DNA of 64,000 nucleotides from Thereva unica (Eukaryota > Arthropoda > Insecta > Diptera > Therevidae): the NCBI GenBank assembly GCA_949987705.1, contig OX465281.1:9216001-9280000 (forward strand), in the 5' to 3' direction. Numbering within the stretch: position 1 is the stretch's first letter; each line of letters starts with the position of its first letter. The translations under genes and the position numbers were made by a program. This document shows positions 10,601 to 21,899 of this stretch, piece by piece. The notes below the pieces were generated by a model that saw only the letters and a list, made by a program, of their open reading frames with translations, ran no database searches and was not told the origin of the DNA.

Positions 10601-13600
10601 TCTCCGTTCCGAAGGCTGATAGTATATTCGGTTAGTGGGGTTCGTGCTCAATAGGCCTAACTTGCTCGCAATGTGCACCATATGAGCTGCCTCTGAATTC
10701 CTTAAACAATATAGGATTGAGTGAGACATAACTAAATGACTTCAAGAGAAACGGTCTGAAAATCGATCTGTAGATCAGGGGATCAACTAAACACCATTGC
10801 ATACCTTCAGGCACCGAAAGCTCATCACACCATGGACAATACCCCACCTATTTCACACCTCTAAGAATCAAAATTTCACCACACCATGGGCATAAACCAA
10901 GCTCCAAGGTTATAAACCTGCCAAATTGTCAGCAAGGGCTGTGGAGTGCAGGAACCTCATAGCCTTACTACTTTTAAAATTATGTAAGACAGGCTCCTCC
11001 AACTGACTAAACCAAAAGTCTCTACAGTGATGTGCTACAGAAGACGGCCTGCCTTGTGGGTATGTCTCACTTACCCTTTTCTGGAAGTCGTAATTTTCCT
11101 GTTTCAATACTTATTATCTTGTTTTTCAGCAGGTCAGCCTCAGAAGAGCAATATATTGAAGTTTGTTCCACCACAGGCATTTTCAATGCCTTTAATTGTG
11201 ACCAGAGAAGGTAATAGAGCCGTTTCTGCATATCTGTCATCCAAAAGGTCTAAATGCCAGCATTCCTGCTGGTTGCTACTTAAGATAAACTGCCATCAAC
11301 TTTTTCACTCTTTTCAACAGAGTGACTTTGCTTCAATCTTGTCCTTGTTAAATGGCTTGGGAAAGAAGAAGATCAACTTGGTTTCTCTCCAAACCACCAC
11401 CGTATACTACTTTTTTAAACACGTATCGAATATTAACTGATGCTAAAAGTTCAATGATTTCAATGACTCAGCGCAGTCCGGCCTAATTGCCATTTGATAT
11501 ATCGAATAATCCAAGCTCGATCCGAAACTTGCCTATTTATATAATGAGCTTCGATCATGGTGGAGATTGGGCTCCTGGAGATCTTTTTGTTACTCTGCTG
11601 AACTCAGATCTGTTTTCCATGTCCGAATAAAGCTCACGAACCAATTTTTCGCCTTTGTAAAGTTTTCTTCTTTTCACTTTTCTTGGGCTTGTAATTCTCC
11701 CAGGACACTAGGTCGTGATACTCTAATGCCTGGTTGAAAGCTCTTCTAAGCCTACCCCTGCCTGGGTATTTCCAATTTTCTACACCATCAGGGTGTAGGA
11801 TCAAAGTCGCTTACTGAGACAGGAAGGCACGCCACCCGAAAATCATTCTCTGTAGGACTAAGATTCTACATCTCTTCTGGTTTTCGGTGCTCAACTCTAT
11901 TTATTACTACATTACAGAACTCAACTACAGCTTTACTCTGAATGCCGTAAAGTCATGTTCAATGGGTCGATGCTTAAAAAATTAATTATTTATTTTACGT
12001 CAATAGGTAGATATACCACAAATTTGAACAGAACACCACATTCTCGACCAAACATACATTTCCAACATTCCATGAAAGAACACCAAACAAAAAAGTGTAA
12101 CCCAACCCAGCACTCATAATTTCCATTTATGAATGTGTAATCTTCAATTTCCTGAACAGCGTGCGTGAGTGTGTCAAGAAATACCAGCGTAAGTAAAGGA
12201 CTCAATCTAAAAACATACCATACCGATTTGTACCAAGGAAGTGGCGCACGTACCGTTCCTCAAGCACCATTACCTTGCGGCCAAGTTCCCTAATGGCCCC
12301 CAGACACAAACTGCTCCTGGATATTATAATGTCACTGTGAAGGAAGGTTAAGTCATGAACGTCACTTCTTTGGCGAGGGGGCGCGCTATTCATTGCCAAG
12401 GCTTAGGGGCCATTTCCACCTTCTCAATCGGAAAGTCCCTTCATGTACTGTAGGTACTACTGTAAAGGAGCAAAGCACTTGATGGGTGTGCGCTAATAAC
12501 GAATTCCCCACACTCCCTGCCTCCAGCACTCCCAGCCCCCCGTAATGGTCTCCTTTGCTGCTCCTGTTTACTATAGGCGAAATTATGATGAAACGAAATC
12601 ATTTTATCAACGTTACCTACTGTAGTATAGTACTCTGCCAGGGATTTACTTTCCGTGCCGAAAAGTATTTGAGACTCCGACGACGTTTACCCTTAAAGTT
12701 GGGGCGCGCTCAGGCTGTTTGTTTTTGTTTCCGTGAATATAATTAAAAGCCCTGCAGAACGGTGTGGGGGCGCAGGGTGGCTGCTAATGCTCCACCACAC
12801 TCGACATTGCCCTTGATATTTTTGTGTATTGAAATTCTATGTTAAAATATATAGGAGTGTATTTTTAAAGCTTGGTGGTATGAGTTGGGTTTTATTTTCA
12901 TTGGGGGCTGTCTACATACGCAACTCTGTATGTGGATAGAAAACAAATTTCAAGCAACAATAAATTTTTCATGCTACATTAACGAAAATCTCGATTCGGA
13001 AATGGTTTTTTTATACATACAAATTTGCGCGGGCGAAGGATCCTATTAATAATAGACTCGAACGCCTTCAATTGATGTGCACTCTTATCTGTATTTCCAT
13101 ATATACGAAAAGAGTTTTCCGTATATGTTTTCTAAAAGAGATAACTCTGACGTTTGCTTTTATTTTAAGAAATCCTTTTGACATTTGCACTTATCAAGGT
13201 CGTGTGAAGTTACTCTTTGAAAAATATTTTCCAAATTACACAATTTCAGATTGCAGGGAACCTCAATTTCATATTACACAAAGTCAGTTCAATTATTCCA
13301 ATCTATCGCTTTAGTCGTGGCCTACTCGTAATTGTTCATAACAGCAGACTATACATCCTTATGGCCAATCATAGACGAGGATGTATGCACTCAGACGCAA
13401 AAGCTTTAATGGAGGCAATGGAAGTAGAAAAATTTTAATAAATCATTCGACAATTTTTTGCTATTCCGCTTACAAGCTTTGTGAATGAAAGCTCGCAATA
13501 ACATAAATAATGAAAAATTAATATCTTGTATAGGAGAGCTTCTCTGCTCTCATGAAAAGCTTTCACCACCTGAATTTTCAGTAAACTTTGAGAAAAGCTC

Positions 13601-14942
13601 TTGTGCCTTGATGCATATCTCTTCGTTTTACTCATTGCGAGATTGACCAGCTTAATTGAAACTAATGGCAAGTTGTTTAGCTATAAACTTTATTAAAGGG
13701 CCAATTTAAAGTTTTCTTCTGTGGAACAATGATAGAAAACTATTAACCTATAAGGCCCACAAGAGCCATTTAACGACTTGCCCTATCCCTAGTAGTAAAT
13801 ATATAAGCTAAACAATTTGGGAATTTCGGCAAGTGTCTTTTTTTTAAGCGATCGCCCATACAAAGCTCTCTATGAATAAAACTAAAGCTTAAGCTTAAAG
13901 CTTAGGTTTAAAAGCTTTCCGAATACGTAACGATGGAACCACAATCTACGCTAAATTTTGTGAGCTTTTCAGAGATTTTCATATTTTATATGAGATAGCT
14001 GTGCCTTAGCCCTTTTAGCTTTGGTTTTGCATCGTAACAAAGCATTGGTTTGTTGGATATGTTAAAGCAAACTAAACCAGAAAATCGAGCATTGGAGTTG
14101 CACCATAAGGTAGAAACTGGGATTGCCCTCCTTTAGTTGTATTACAGATTTTTCTTTGCATGGTGCCGATGATGGATCTAACGGGAAATCTCTTTTTCGG
14201 CATGCTCCTCATTTATCACATGGGCCCCATAAGCTACATAAAGCTGCATTTAAAATGCTAGTCGGGAAGCAGTTCGATGTTTCAAAGGCTTTTAGATAAC
14301 AGCTACAGCTTGTGCCATTGGCTAGTTTTATTAAGAATGATACTGGGTTCTTACCTCTTCACTGATATTGTTGCCATAGTTCCAGTTGATATGCGTCAAC
14401 CTGATCTGGTCAAACCAAGATTAACCCCGCACTAGTTTTGGCTTTACGTTGTATTGACGCCTCTAGTGGCTCGGTGCTCATACCGCTAGCGTGATCGGGG
14501 TCAGCATAGGAAGGCTCATTCTTTTTTCTTCTTTGTAAGTAGGCCAAGTCGTCCCACAAACCCTTCAAGTTTGGCTGACTAACAACAATCAAAAATAACT
14601 GCTTTTGTGGCCTCCGTATATTGGGCTGCTAACGAGGCTAGAGACCCACTGTCGATAAAGTGCTGGCCACCTTCCACCGAAATGGGTGGTTAGCTTCGAC
14701 TAAGTCACCTTTCCCACAAGATCATTGATCCGAACGCCCCCCTGTCCTGGCTTTGGTGATTAGCTTCGAAGGGCCGATTGTAAGTGTTACGCTGATGACG
14801 CGAGGCCGAAGTAATTCATTTCCTGCTGCTAGACCGATGCCTGTTATTGGACGTGTACCAAGGCGGCGTATATACTCAGGATCACCTTTAGATGAGGTGC
14901 AATCTTTTGCTGAAGGTGCTTTTACTTACTAGTCTGCATAGC
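10601..14942. other. long stretch without recognisable genes
   Basis: The first few hundred bases could be LOA/I-type LINE 3' UTR. Frames at 11027-11440, 11990-12205 and 12202-12399 show no motif that I recognise. Near 13861-13930 there is a small cluster of AAAGCTTAAGCTT-like words, similar to the array at 37.3 kb. The stretch 14640-14830 is richer in GC but non-coding. I see no RNA gene and no convincing splice structure. Confidence 0.45.
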
Positions 14943-15133
14943 TTGTAAGTAGGTAAATGGGCACTTGGGCGTGAGAGCTAGGTCATGATTTTGAAAACGT
15001 TCTCAAGGTAACGCCCTTGACCATTGTAAACATATCGCCCCTAGGTCAAAGCCTGGGCTACAATTTTGAAAGCCGTGACCTCGAAATAGTTTTCAGAGTC
15101 AGTTTTCCCGCCCGAGTGCCCATTTACTTACGA
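14943..15133. mobile_element. foldback (MITE-like) element
   Basis: The left arm TTGTAAGT..AAATGGGCACTTGGGCG pairs with the right arm CGCCCGAGTGCCCATTTACTTACGA. A second inner pairing involves GGTCATGATTTTGAAAACG on the left and a diverged counterpart on the right. Total length is about 190 bp and it has no coding capacity. No clear target duplication was found, so the superfamily is undetermined. Confidence 0.65.
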
Positions 15134-15243
15134 GCAATGCAGGCTTTCTTTGGCCTTTCATCTACTGTTTTTTATGTGGAGACGTCAAGCTTTCTTCTAC
15201 AGCTCCACCACTTCGTTCAAGTCATGGTGCGCTGTCATATAGT

Positions 15244-15655
15244 GAGCTTGATTTGAAGAAAAGAGGAGAAAGGATAGGTTAGGGATTTGGAAGGTGCATG
15301 AGTAAGTGTATCTTGCGCTTGAGCTTAAAGATGTTATATAAGTTCGGAAACACCGAATCGAGTTGTTCTTTTTATAAACGAACTTCTAAACCGTCGGAGC
15401 AGTCGTCATGGTAGTAACGGTAATACTTGCTTATGGCTGCTACATTCTTACAGTCTTATGGTCGATGAAGGAGCAAACGGTGCTTTCGCCAATAAGTTTG
15501 ATGAGGCAGCTATGCACCTTGGCCAGGCCAGCCAAGCCAAGATGGGTTTTGGGGAGCCCGCACAGATGTACGGCGGGACCAAATGTATAACTTGTAGATT
15601 GTAGCCAGGGCATTTGGCTGAAGGAGGAACTTTCATCTCTTGAGGAATTCCTATG
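15244..15655 (-). pseudogene. family A LINE C-terminal fragment
   Basis: On the minus strand the sequence follows the reference element from its CTGGGATTCCTCAAGAGATG region (7438) to its 3' UTR (about 7990). Translation keeps blocks equivalent to WAG.PKTTLAWL and the final VF..S region, but there is an internal loss around the NRTTGLWNSLP segment and several frame breaks. It shares AGGATAGG-TTAGGG..TGG.GGGTGC with the complement of 7930-7980. This is an old truncated copy. Confidence 0.75.
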
Positions 15656-17569
15656 TTCGACATCTAGTCAAGTTTTGAATCCAGGTCTAAAACCAGAAAG
15701 TTAAAAGGGAGGACTGTACATCCAACCCGATTGGTGAGAGTCGATAACCCTTTCTAGTTAACCTCGAAGGTTGTTAGGCTAATGGGTGAACTGGTGGTCT
15801 CTACAACGAAATCTACATTTGACCGATAAAATATTTGCTTCTAAGTTAGGCCCAAACCTATTCAAACTAACCTAGTGTGAGCTTTTGATTTATAGAGGAT
15901 TTTCTCCTCTCTAATTTCCACTAAAACGCAATTTCTCGTGCAAAAACATTTCCTAAAGTGACAGGCTCGCATCCCATCCCATCAGTCCTTCGTCGTATAC
16001 GAAAAGGAGACGAATACGAACTGGAACGAGGCCCTTGGCAGTTGGCACATCGTACCACAAAAAGAGAATGCCAAATCCCACGCATAGTCGTCGTATTTTA
16101 AAATCTCAAATAAATACATAATAATATTAACGACCTCACCAACAATGCCAGAGGTATGAACTTTTTTATTGCACGAAACTCTTATCACAATAATCATAAA
16201 ATTGTGGGGGCCGAATCTGGTGAAGGCTCTCCCGGAATATTTTGCGCCATTGCCGCAGACTTCGGGTAATTATGGCTCCCTATCGGGACAAGTTGGGAAA
16301 TTTCTGGCGAAATATCCCGAAATTATTGCTCTAATGATTCATTGTTTCCTCTATTAGAGTCTAGGTCCTAGGCCCAAGGATTTTTAGAGCCGTAAAGTGC
16401 GCGTTGTTTCGCTTGAGAAGTGTCCATAAATCACAACCGGGCGACAAGAGTAATTTCTCCTGAGTGTAACATTCACGGAGACACAGAAGAGACTGCGGCC
16501 CGTGCGCCGCTACTACGCCCTAGCAGCATTTGCCTACACACGACGCAGCCAGCCAGAGCGATAAAATTGTGCACACAAACTACAAATAAGGAGTCCTTAT
16601 GGCAGAGCCACGTCCAAAAAGGAACAAAAGGAGCAGATTGGACCCGACAAGAAACGGATATGGAAGATCCTTGTTGCGTCGCGGTTGAAGTGGTTGTTCC
16701 GGGCCCCGGAATGGCAACGCAATCAGGAGGGGGACTATTAACACACCTGGCGCGTCTGAATATGAGACCTGGATGCTCACCTATGGCCCATTGGGCACCG
16801 TTCGACAAATTTCGGATCAATAAATTCCCGACTTGTAAAAGTGTCAGACAAATGCAAATGCTGCGTCCAAATCAGCTCGTTTATATGCGGGGAGCTGCCT
16901 CCACCATCCAAGGGGAACCTCGGCCCATGGCCTGGGGCCTGAGGTGGCAACTAATGATTTTGTGTCGCTGAGATTTATGGCGCCCATAGGCGTTTCAATT
17001 GGTCTCAAGTATTTGCCAGCACAATGGAAAATGGCGTTTGGAAAGAGGCGCAAATGTGGCGTCGTCCGTGGGGCCCAATTCACGTTCCGATATTAGGGCC
17101 TCGATATTTCCTGGGGCAGCGAATAATCGAAATTGGTTATTGTTAAGGCTGCCTTATTAGTGGATCAATGAGCCTGTGACTTATTGATAAGCCGAAATGC
17201 ATACGGTCTCCGCTGCTATCGAAATTTGTTTATGGATTGTAAATCATTTATCGGGTTCGTTAATAGATTTGCGGACACAATGGACACAAGCGGATGAAGC
17301 CGGATTTATGGATGAAAGTTTCGTCTTTAATAGATTTTCAGATTGAGAGATTTCGGATTTAGTTTCATTAGCTTGGAGACTGAATGTGAGTTTTGCCTTT
17401 TTAAAATGGTCGACAATAAGTAGCGGTTCAGTGTTGTCGTAAAAGGTCGATTTGAATTTAAAATTTCGTAGTGGGCTACCGCTTTTTTGTATTGTAATGG
17501 CTACGTTAGGAATATGGCAGCACACTAATAGTAGAAGACCTCTGGATTAACCCATTCATGGTGAGCATA
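15656..17569. other. no recognisable gene; GC-richer patch at 16.4-17.1 kb
   Basis: Overlapping frames on both strands at 16420-16971 (183 codons on +, 115 on -) lie in a GC-richer patch. The reading frames have no recognisable domain, low-complexity bias or splice context. The patch shows no similarity to the other repeats in the window, so it may be host low-copy DNA such as a UTR or regulatory region. Confidence in any function is low. Confidence 0.4.
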
Positions 17570-17775
17570 ATACAGGTTGGCCCAACTATACTACCAGTCC
17601 GTCATATAGTACAAGTCGTGGTGTAATATTCAATAGTAATCTTAGCTCGCAAGAGAGTTTAAGAAGAGTCTGGCGAGATTAGAAGGAGAACAGGATGAAC
17701 CATGAATTTGCTTTCTTGGATGTTGTGCAATTTTGGAAATACTGTCCGTGGGAGATTATTCCACAGCTGAATTGG
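17570..17775 (-). pseudogene. family A LINE 3' end fragment
   Basis: The minus strand reads LWNNLPRTVFPKLHNIQ, equivalent to the reference LWNSLPQSVFPSSYNIS. A degraded 3' UTR follows, in which ACTACTAG-like and CTAGTAGT-like halves and the ACGACTTGTAC block are still visible near 17580-17625. The copy is frame-broken and truncated at its 5' end. Confidence 0.6.
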
Positions 17776-18058
17776 TCTATTCATAAGCGAGATCTGACTG
17801 GGGTAATCACGAAAAAGACGGTTGTAAGCTGTTAGAATGAGTCGAGATGGCTAGTATAGTCGGGCTTTTGCTTATTGTCCCACCATGATAAGGTGGTATA
17901 TGATATCAAGGCGGACTCGAATGTACCACTTGCCTCTCGGACTGCAGACCAAACGGGGAATTCGTACCTCTGACGAAATCCCAGTCAGACTTTCTTGGGG
18001 ATCAACTATCGAAGCTAAAGTTCCCCCATTCATATATAGGCCGCCGGAAGGCCGTGAC

Positions 18059-18672
18059 CAAGGCCGGCGCTTGAGTTTTTTGCGCCCGGTGCACTTTGCA
18101 ATATTGCGCCCCATAACCTGTTCATTTTTGAACGCAGTGAAGAACAATGGAATAAGACCCAAACACCAGCTAATGGGTGAAATATTTTTCATAGTTTGCG
18201 TAAAATTTATGATTGCACCATAATAATGCGTATAATATCAAGCTTACTACTATATATTGCACCATGACTTGTACGACATGATGGACTAGTAGTACAAAGG
18301 TTGACTCCTAAGCTTTAAGTTTTACATGGGTCAACATCCATCCACCAAAATTCTGCTGAAAACATCGTTTGCGTAGCAGAAAGTAAGCGAAGACGATGGG
18401 GTCGGCAGATCTTTGAATTTGGCGATATTTAGACAGTAATACCCCCGGCTTCACCGGCCAACCTGCGCAAGTTCGAGCAAATTAGTGTACTGAACTTCCC
18501 CTTTAGCCTGAGCTTCCATGTAGTTTCACATATTGAGAATACTTTTCAATTTTATATTTTTCCCCCAAAGTTTTAATTTTTTTTTTTTTAAATTTTAATT
18601 TCGAAAATTGCGCCCCGAAAAATTGCGCCCGGTGCAAGTGCACCATTCGCACCTTTGATAGCGCCGCCCCTG
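18059..18672 (-). mobile_element. hAT-like non-autonomous element, family 1, copy 1
   Basis: It is flanked by a perfect 8-bp direct repeat GCCGTGAC (18051-18058 and 18673-18680), the target-duplication size of hAT transposons. The ends are CAAGGCCGGCGCTT and, complemented, CAGGGGCGGCGCTATC. The subterminal motif GCGCCCGGTGCA occurs at both ends. The internal part contains a fragment of a family A LINE 3' end, inserted later or captured. There is no transposase frame, so mobility would require a hAT transposase in trans. Confidence 0.85.
18236..18325 (+). mobile_element. family A LINE 3' UTR fragment inside hAT copy
   Basis: The sequence follows 7984-8072 of the complete LINE: AAGCTTACTACTA, CATGACTTGTACGACATGA, GACTAGTAGTACAAAGG and GACTCCTAAGCTT. 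Both stem pairings of the 3' structure are kept. No poly(A) tail follows, and none of ORF2 precedes it, so this is a severely 5'-truncated insertion or a captured segment. Confidence 0.75.
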
Positions 18673-19136
18673 GCCGTGACTTTTCAGGGCAGGTCTGCAG
18701 GCAGGGCTCGATGAAGCCCACACTTTAAGGTCCCCATTCAGTTAAAGGCCATGGCCTTTAGGTCAGTTTTACATTACATGAACTGATGAAGGCCATACAT
18801 TACTCAGTCCGACTGAGGGATGAGGATTTGGGGCATTCGCCTGAGGATTTGAGGATTGCAGTGGATTGCATGATTCCGAATATGAGATAACTCAAATGCA
18901 AAAATGTTTATAGCCTCAACGAAATTTTCAGAATGAATATAGAAGTTCAGATCTTCAGGTCCGGACTGACGATAAATACCCACAAACATAAAGATTTTTG
19001 TCAGTATTCCGGCCCGATTCAGTTGGCGGCCGGTTAGTGTGCGGTTATACTTGGCCTCAAGGCTAGTAACCTTGAGGCCACTGCCTGCCAGCGGCCTGTA
19101 TGTGAATGGGGGCCTTAACATATTGATAATTTTAAT

Positions 19137-19571
19137 TTAATGCACATTCCGAATTGTCTTCGTGCCACCAGACGCGTACCAAAATTTGCCGGCCGCTTGT
19201 CTAGAACCTTGTCGTTCAGATAAGACTGCCGGAGATTCAATATTTTTTGGTGAGAAGGTGATTGAGCGACATTTAGCGATGTTGAGATCCAGTTTATTCG
19301 TTGTGCAGCAGTCTTGCAGAGCATTCAGTTTTGACTGAAAGAACGATGCATTGATCCTGTATATTTTTAAATCGTCTGCGTAAAAGAGATGTGGAGTATC
19401 TTTCAGCTTTTTGGACAAATCAGAGATAAATATATTGAACAAAAGTGGACCTAGATGACTGCCCTGGGGTACACCGGAGTCTAATATCTCCTCATATAGG
19501 AATGTGTCATTTAACCAGGCTTCAGTGATCACGAGCACATTAAAAAGTTGTTGTAAAAGAAGCTTATTCAC
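19137..19571 (-). pseudogene. family B LINE fragment (EN-RT junction, deleted)
   Basis: The 144-codon frame contains an endonuclease-like ITEAWLNDTFLYEEI fused directly to the RT block SGVPQGSHLGPLLFNIF and the catalytic FYADD, then KLDLNIAKC. The intervening endonuclease end and RT fingers (several hundred residues in relatives) are missing, so an internal deletion has occurred. The RT block resembles that at 46170-46765 more than family A. Clade assignment within the Jockey/CR1/I group is uncertain. Confidence 0.75.
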
Positions 19572-19819
19572 CGAAACTACGGTTCCAAAATATCACCGAG
19601 CGTAGGCCAAGGGTCCATTCGAAGATCACCAACAGCCCACTATCTTTACAATTTTTGGTGCACGCTAGTATTGTGATAGATAGCTAGGTGCGCGCTAGAT
19701 CTGAGAGTAGGGATCCTGAAGACCTATCAGACAAGGAGCTTCAAACAATTGGAATTTTCATAGATAGCCAATCCTCATACACTTAAAAAACGCAAATAAA
19801 TCTTTTTGAATGATATTGG

Positions 19820-20426
19820 CATGCGCGGCGCTTTCATAGGTGCAAATGGTGCACTTGCACCGGGAGCAATTTCAAAAATTAAGATTTTTGTTGAGACACA
19901 ACTGGATCGCCTCAATTCTGAATCTCTTAGAAGCGCCTGCTTTGTCCTGAAAGGCTGTTAAGGGGACTGTTTTTTTTCTATGCAAGATTCTACAGTAGAA
20001 ACTAATACATGCAGTGCTGTGATCACCTGTTACCTCTTGAAATCTCTATTATGAAGATATTCGTACTGAAGATATTCGGAGCCCAGGATTGTGCTAGAAA
20101 TAGTAAGGGAAGTGCAGCTAACGCCGAAAAAAATCCTGGAGCATTAAACAGCATTAGCGAGAGAGTATTGTGAAGTTAAAGCGCAAGCAAACTCATCTAA
20201 CATCGCGGATAAAGGCAGGGGTGGCGCTTCTATAGGCGGCATTTGCACCGGACGCTATTCCAGAAAAAAGTGAAAAAGTTTTCCCTTGCCTTCATTTTCA
20301 TATAATAAAGGAACTCCACAGAGTGTTTGTGTCTTTTTCCATTGTCCTGTATTGCGATCAAAAAATGAGCAGCTGGTGGGGGCGCAAAATATTGCACCGG
20401 GCGCAAAAAACCAAACGCCGGCCCTG
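19820..20426 (+). mobile_element. hAT-like non-autonomous element, family 1, copy 2
   Basis: A perfect 8-bp duplication GATATTGG flanks the element (19812-19819 and 20427-20434). The left end is CATGCGCGGCGCTTTC and the complemented right end is CAGGGCCGGCGTTTGG. The motif TTGCACCGGG.GCAA lies near the left end and again near the right end. A second copy of the left terminus (CAGGGGTGGCGCTTC) sits internally at about 20216, giving the element a duplicated internal end. The middle (about 19900-20200) is shared with copies 3 and 4. It is non-coding. Confidence 0.88.
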
Positions 20427-20434
20427 GATATTGG

Positions 20435-21899
20435 CAATTGGTACATATGTAAGTGTGGTAAAAATGCTTTATAAATGATGTTTTAGCTCTACAAAACTGC
20501 ATTTTCAATTCGCCCTGTTGGATCAACAAGATAACGTCTTAACCACATCCGGTCATCATGGGTGCACTTCATTGGAAGTTATTCCACTTTCTTTAGCTCC
20601 TGGAGTATTTTCCGATACAGAGCCTCATCTGAGATTTCATTTACGGAAAACTTCTAATCTCCAAAATAAAATAAAGCAAAGCGAGTTTAAGATTTTGTGT
20701 AAAACAGAGTAATCTTAAGCTTCACTTCATCTCGAGATCCATCAGCTAATTAGAACCTTTTGTACATTAGAAAACCCGCAGCACCAAGTGGCTCTCGCCG
20801 ATGAATTAATTCCTCACATTTGTCGGTAGTATTTTACGTCACGCCTCCATCTTGGTATCTGCTGGAGTTATAATTAAAACTGATTACCAGGGGCCTATTC
20901 ATCCCTTTCGAAACTGTCTTTCTCATCAGTACATAATTAATGGGATGGTTAGAACAGAATTAATTTTCCCTTCAACGCTTCAGCAGCCGAACCCTGCCCC
21001 GCCACGGCCCCGATTCCTTCTAGTACCCACAGTTCAGCTGGAACGGAAGGAGATGGGCCCAGAAAGAAAAGAACTAAATATAAATAAAAGTATCTTGAAA
21101 TGTTTCAAGGAAGAAACCGCTACAACATTTCTCTCGCCTGAAGACGGCAGCAAGGGTTAAGAGGATATGGCAGAACAGAGAGAGCCTGGCAAATACTCAA
21201 TCACGGTATGTAAGTGGTTATGATAGTCAGTCAATCAGTTGTTTGCTCTCAAGGACCCTTGAATTATGTAATTGTTGTTATCCTTGAGAGGGAGGCAGAG
21301 GAGAATTTTCACAAAATTCCTATACCAAAGTCCTTGAGAATCTTATCAAGCTGTCGGATTGTGCGATGAGAGGAAAGGACCAAGAGGTTTCGGGAAATGT
21401 ATCTGTGTAATTTTAACTTATTACGCTCGAAAGTATGTTTATGTAATTTAATGGCGGGGGTTTTCAGGATTATGTGATAAGAACATATTTTTTGGGTTAT
21501 TAATAGCACATACAGAGTAAATAGTACTCTTGAGCATAAAGCAGAGGCTTCCTACATGAAATCATGTTTGGTTTGTGTTATTAAACAGATTTTTTTATAA
21601 AATTAAAAAGTATTCGTGTAAGTGAATATTAATCTACTCGGCTAACAAAGGCTATGGACATAGCGTCTGGGGTATATCCGGAGTCCTATTCATTTAGGTA
21701 TAAGGTGGATGATTCTATTCTAACCAGATGGATAAACTTCTAGGAGCTATCTTCTTTTGGTTTACTATTGAACCAACGGCAAGGGGAGTTCAGAAAATAA
21801 CTATGAAAAAAAGAACTTAAATACTTTTTCCAAGGCACGGCCCGGGATTTGTGTTTTCGTAGAGCCAACTCTACTGATTTCCGTGCTACCAAAGTTTTA
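20435..21899. other. no recognisable gene
   Basis: Short frames at 20518-20712, 20852-21160 and 21309-21509 carry no motif that I know. No repeat shared with the rest of the window was found. The 3' part may contain the diverged terminal region of the piggyBac remnant that follows. Confidence 0.4.

Larger units (their letters stand above)
18019..19114. mobile_element. TIR element (CCCCCATTCA ends) with nested hAT insertion
   Basis: The left end CCCCCATTCATATATAGGCC and the complement of the right end, CCCCCATTCACATACAGGCC, form imperfect inverted repeats of about 28 bp. Removing the nested hAT element (18059-18672) leaves about 480 bp. The right half (18870-19114) is homologous, on the same strand, to 25946-26180. 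No transposase is recognisable. The superfamily is unknown and a flanking duplication was not resolved. Confidence 0.6.

Noticed and set aside
16420..16971. 183-codon open frame on + with 115-codon frame on -
   Set aside because: The GC-richer sequence keeps several frames open at once. No domain, no splice context and no codon pattern that I could defend.
20213..20434. A separate 210-bp MITE inserted with an imperfect duplication (GATAAAGG/GATATTGG)
   Set aside because: The outer boundaries at 19820-20426 have a perfect GATATTGG duplication, so the internal end is more likely a duplicated module of one element.
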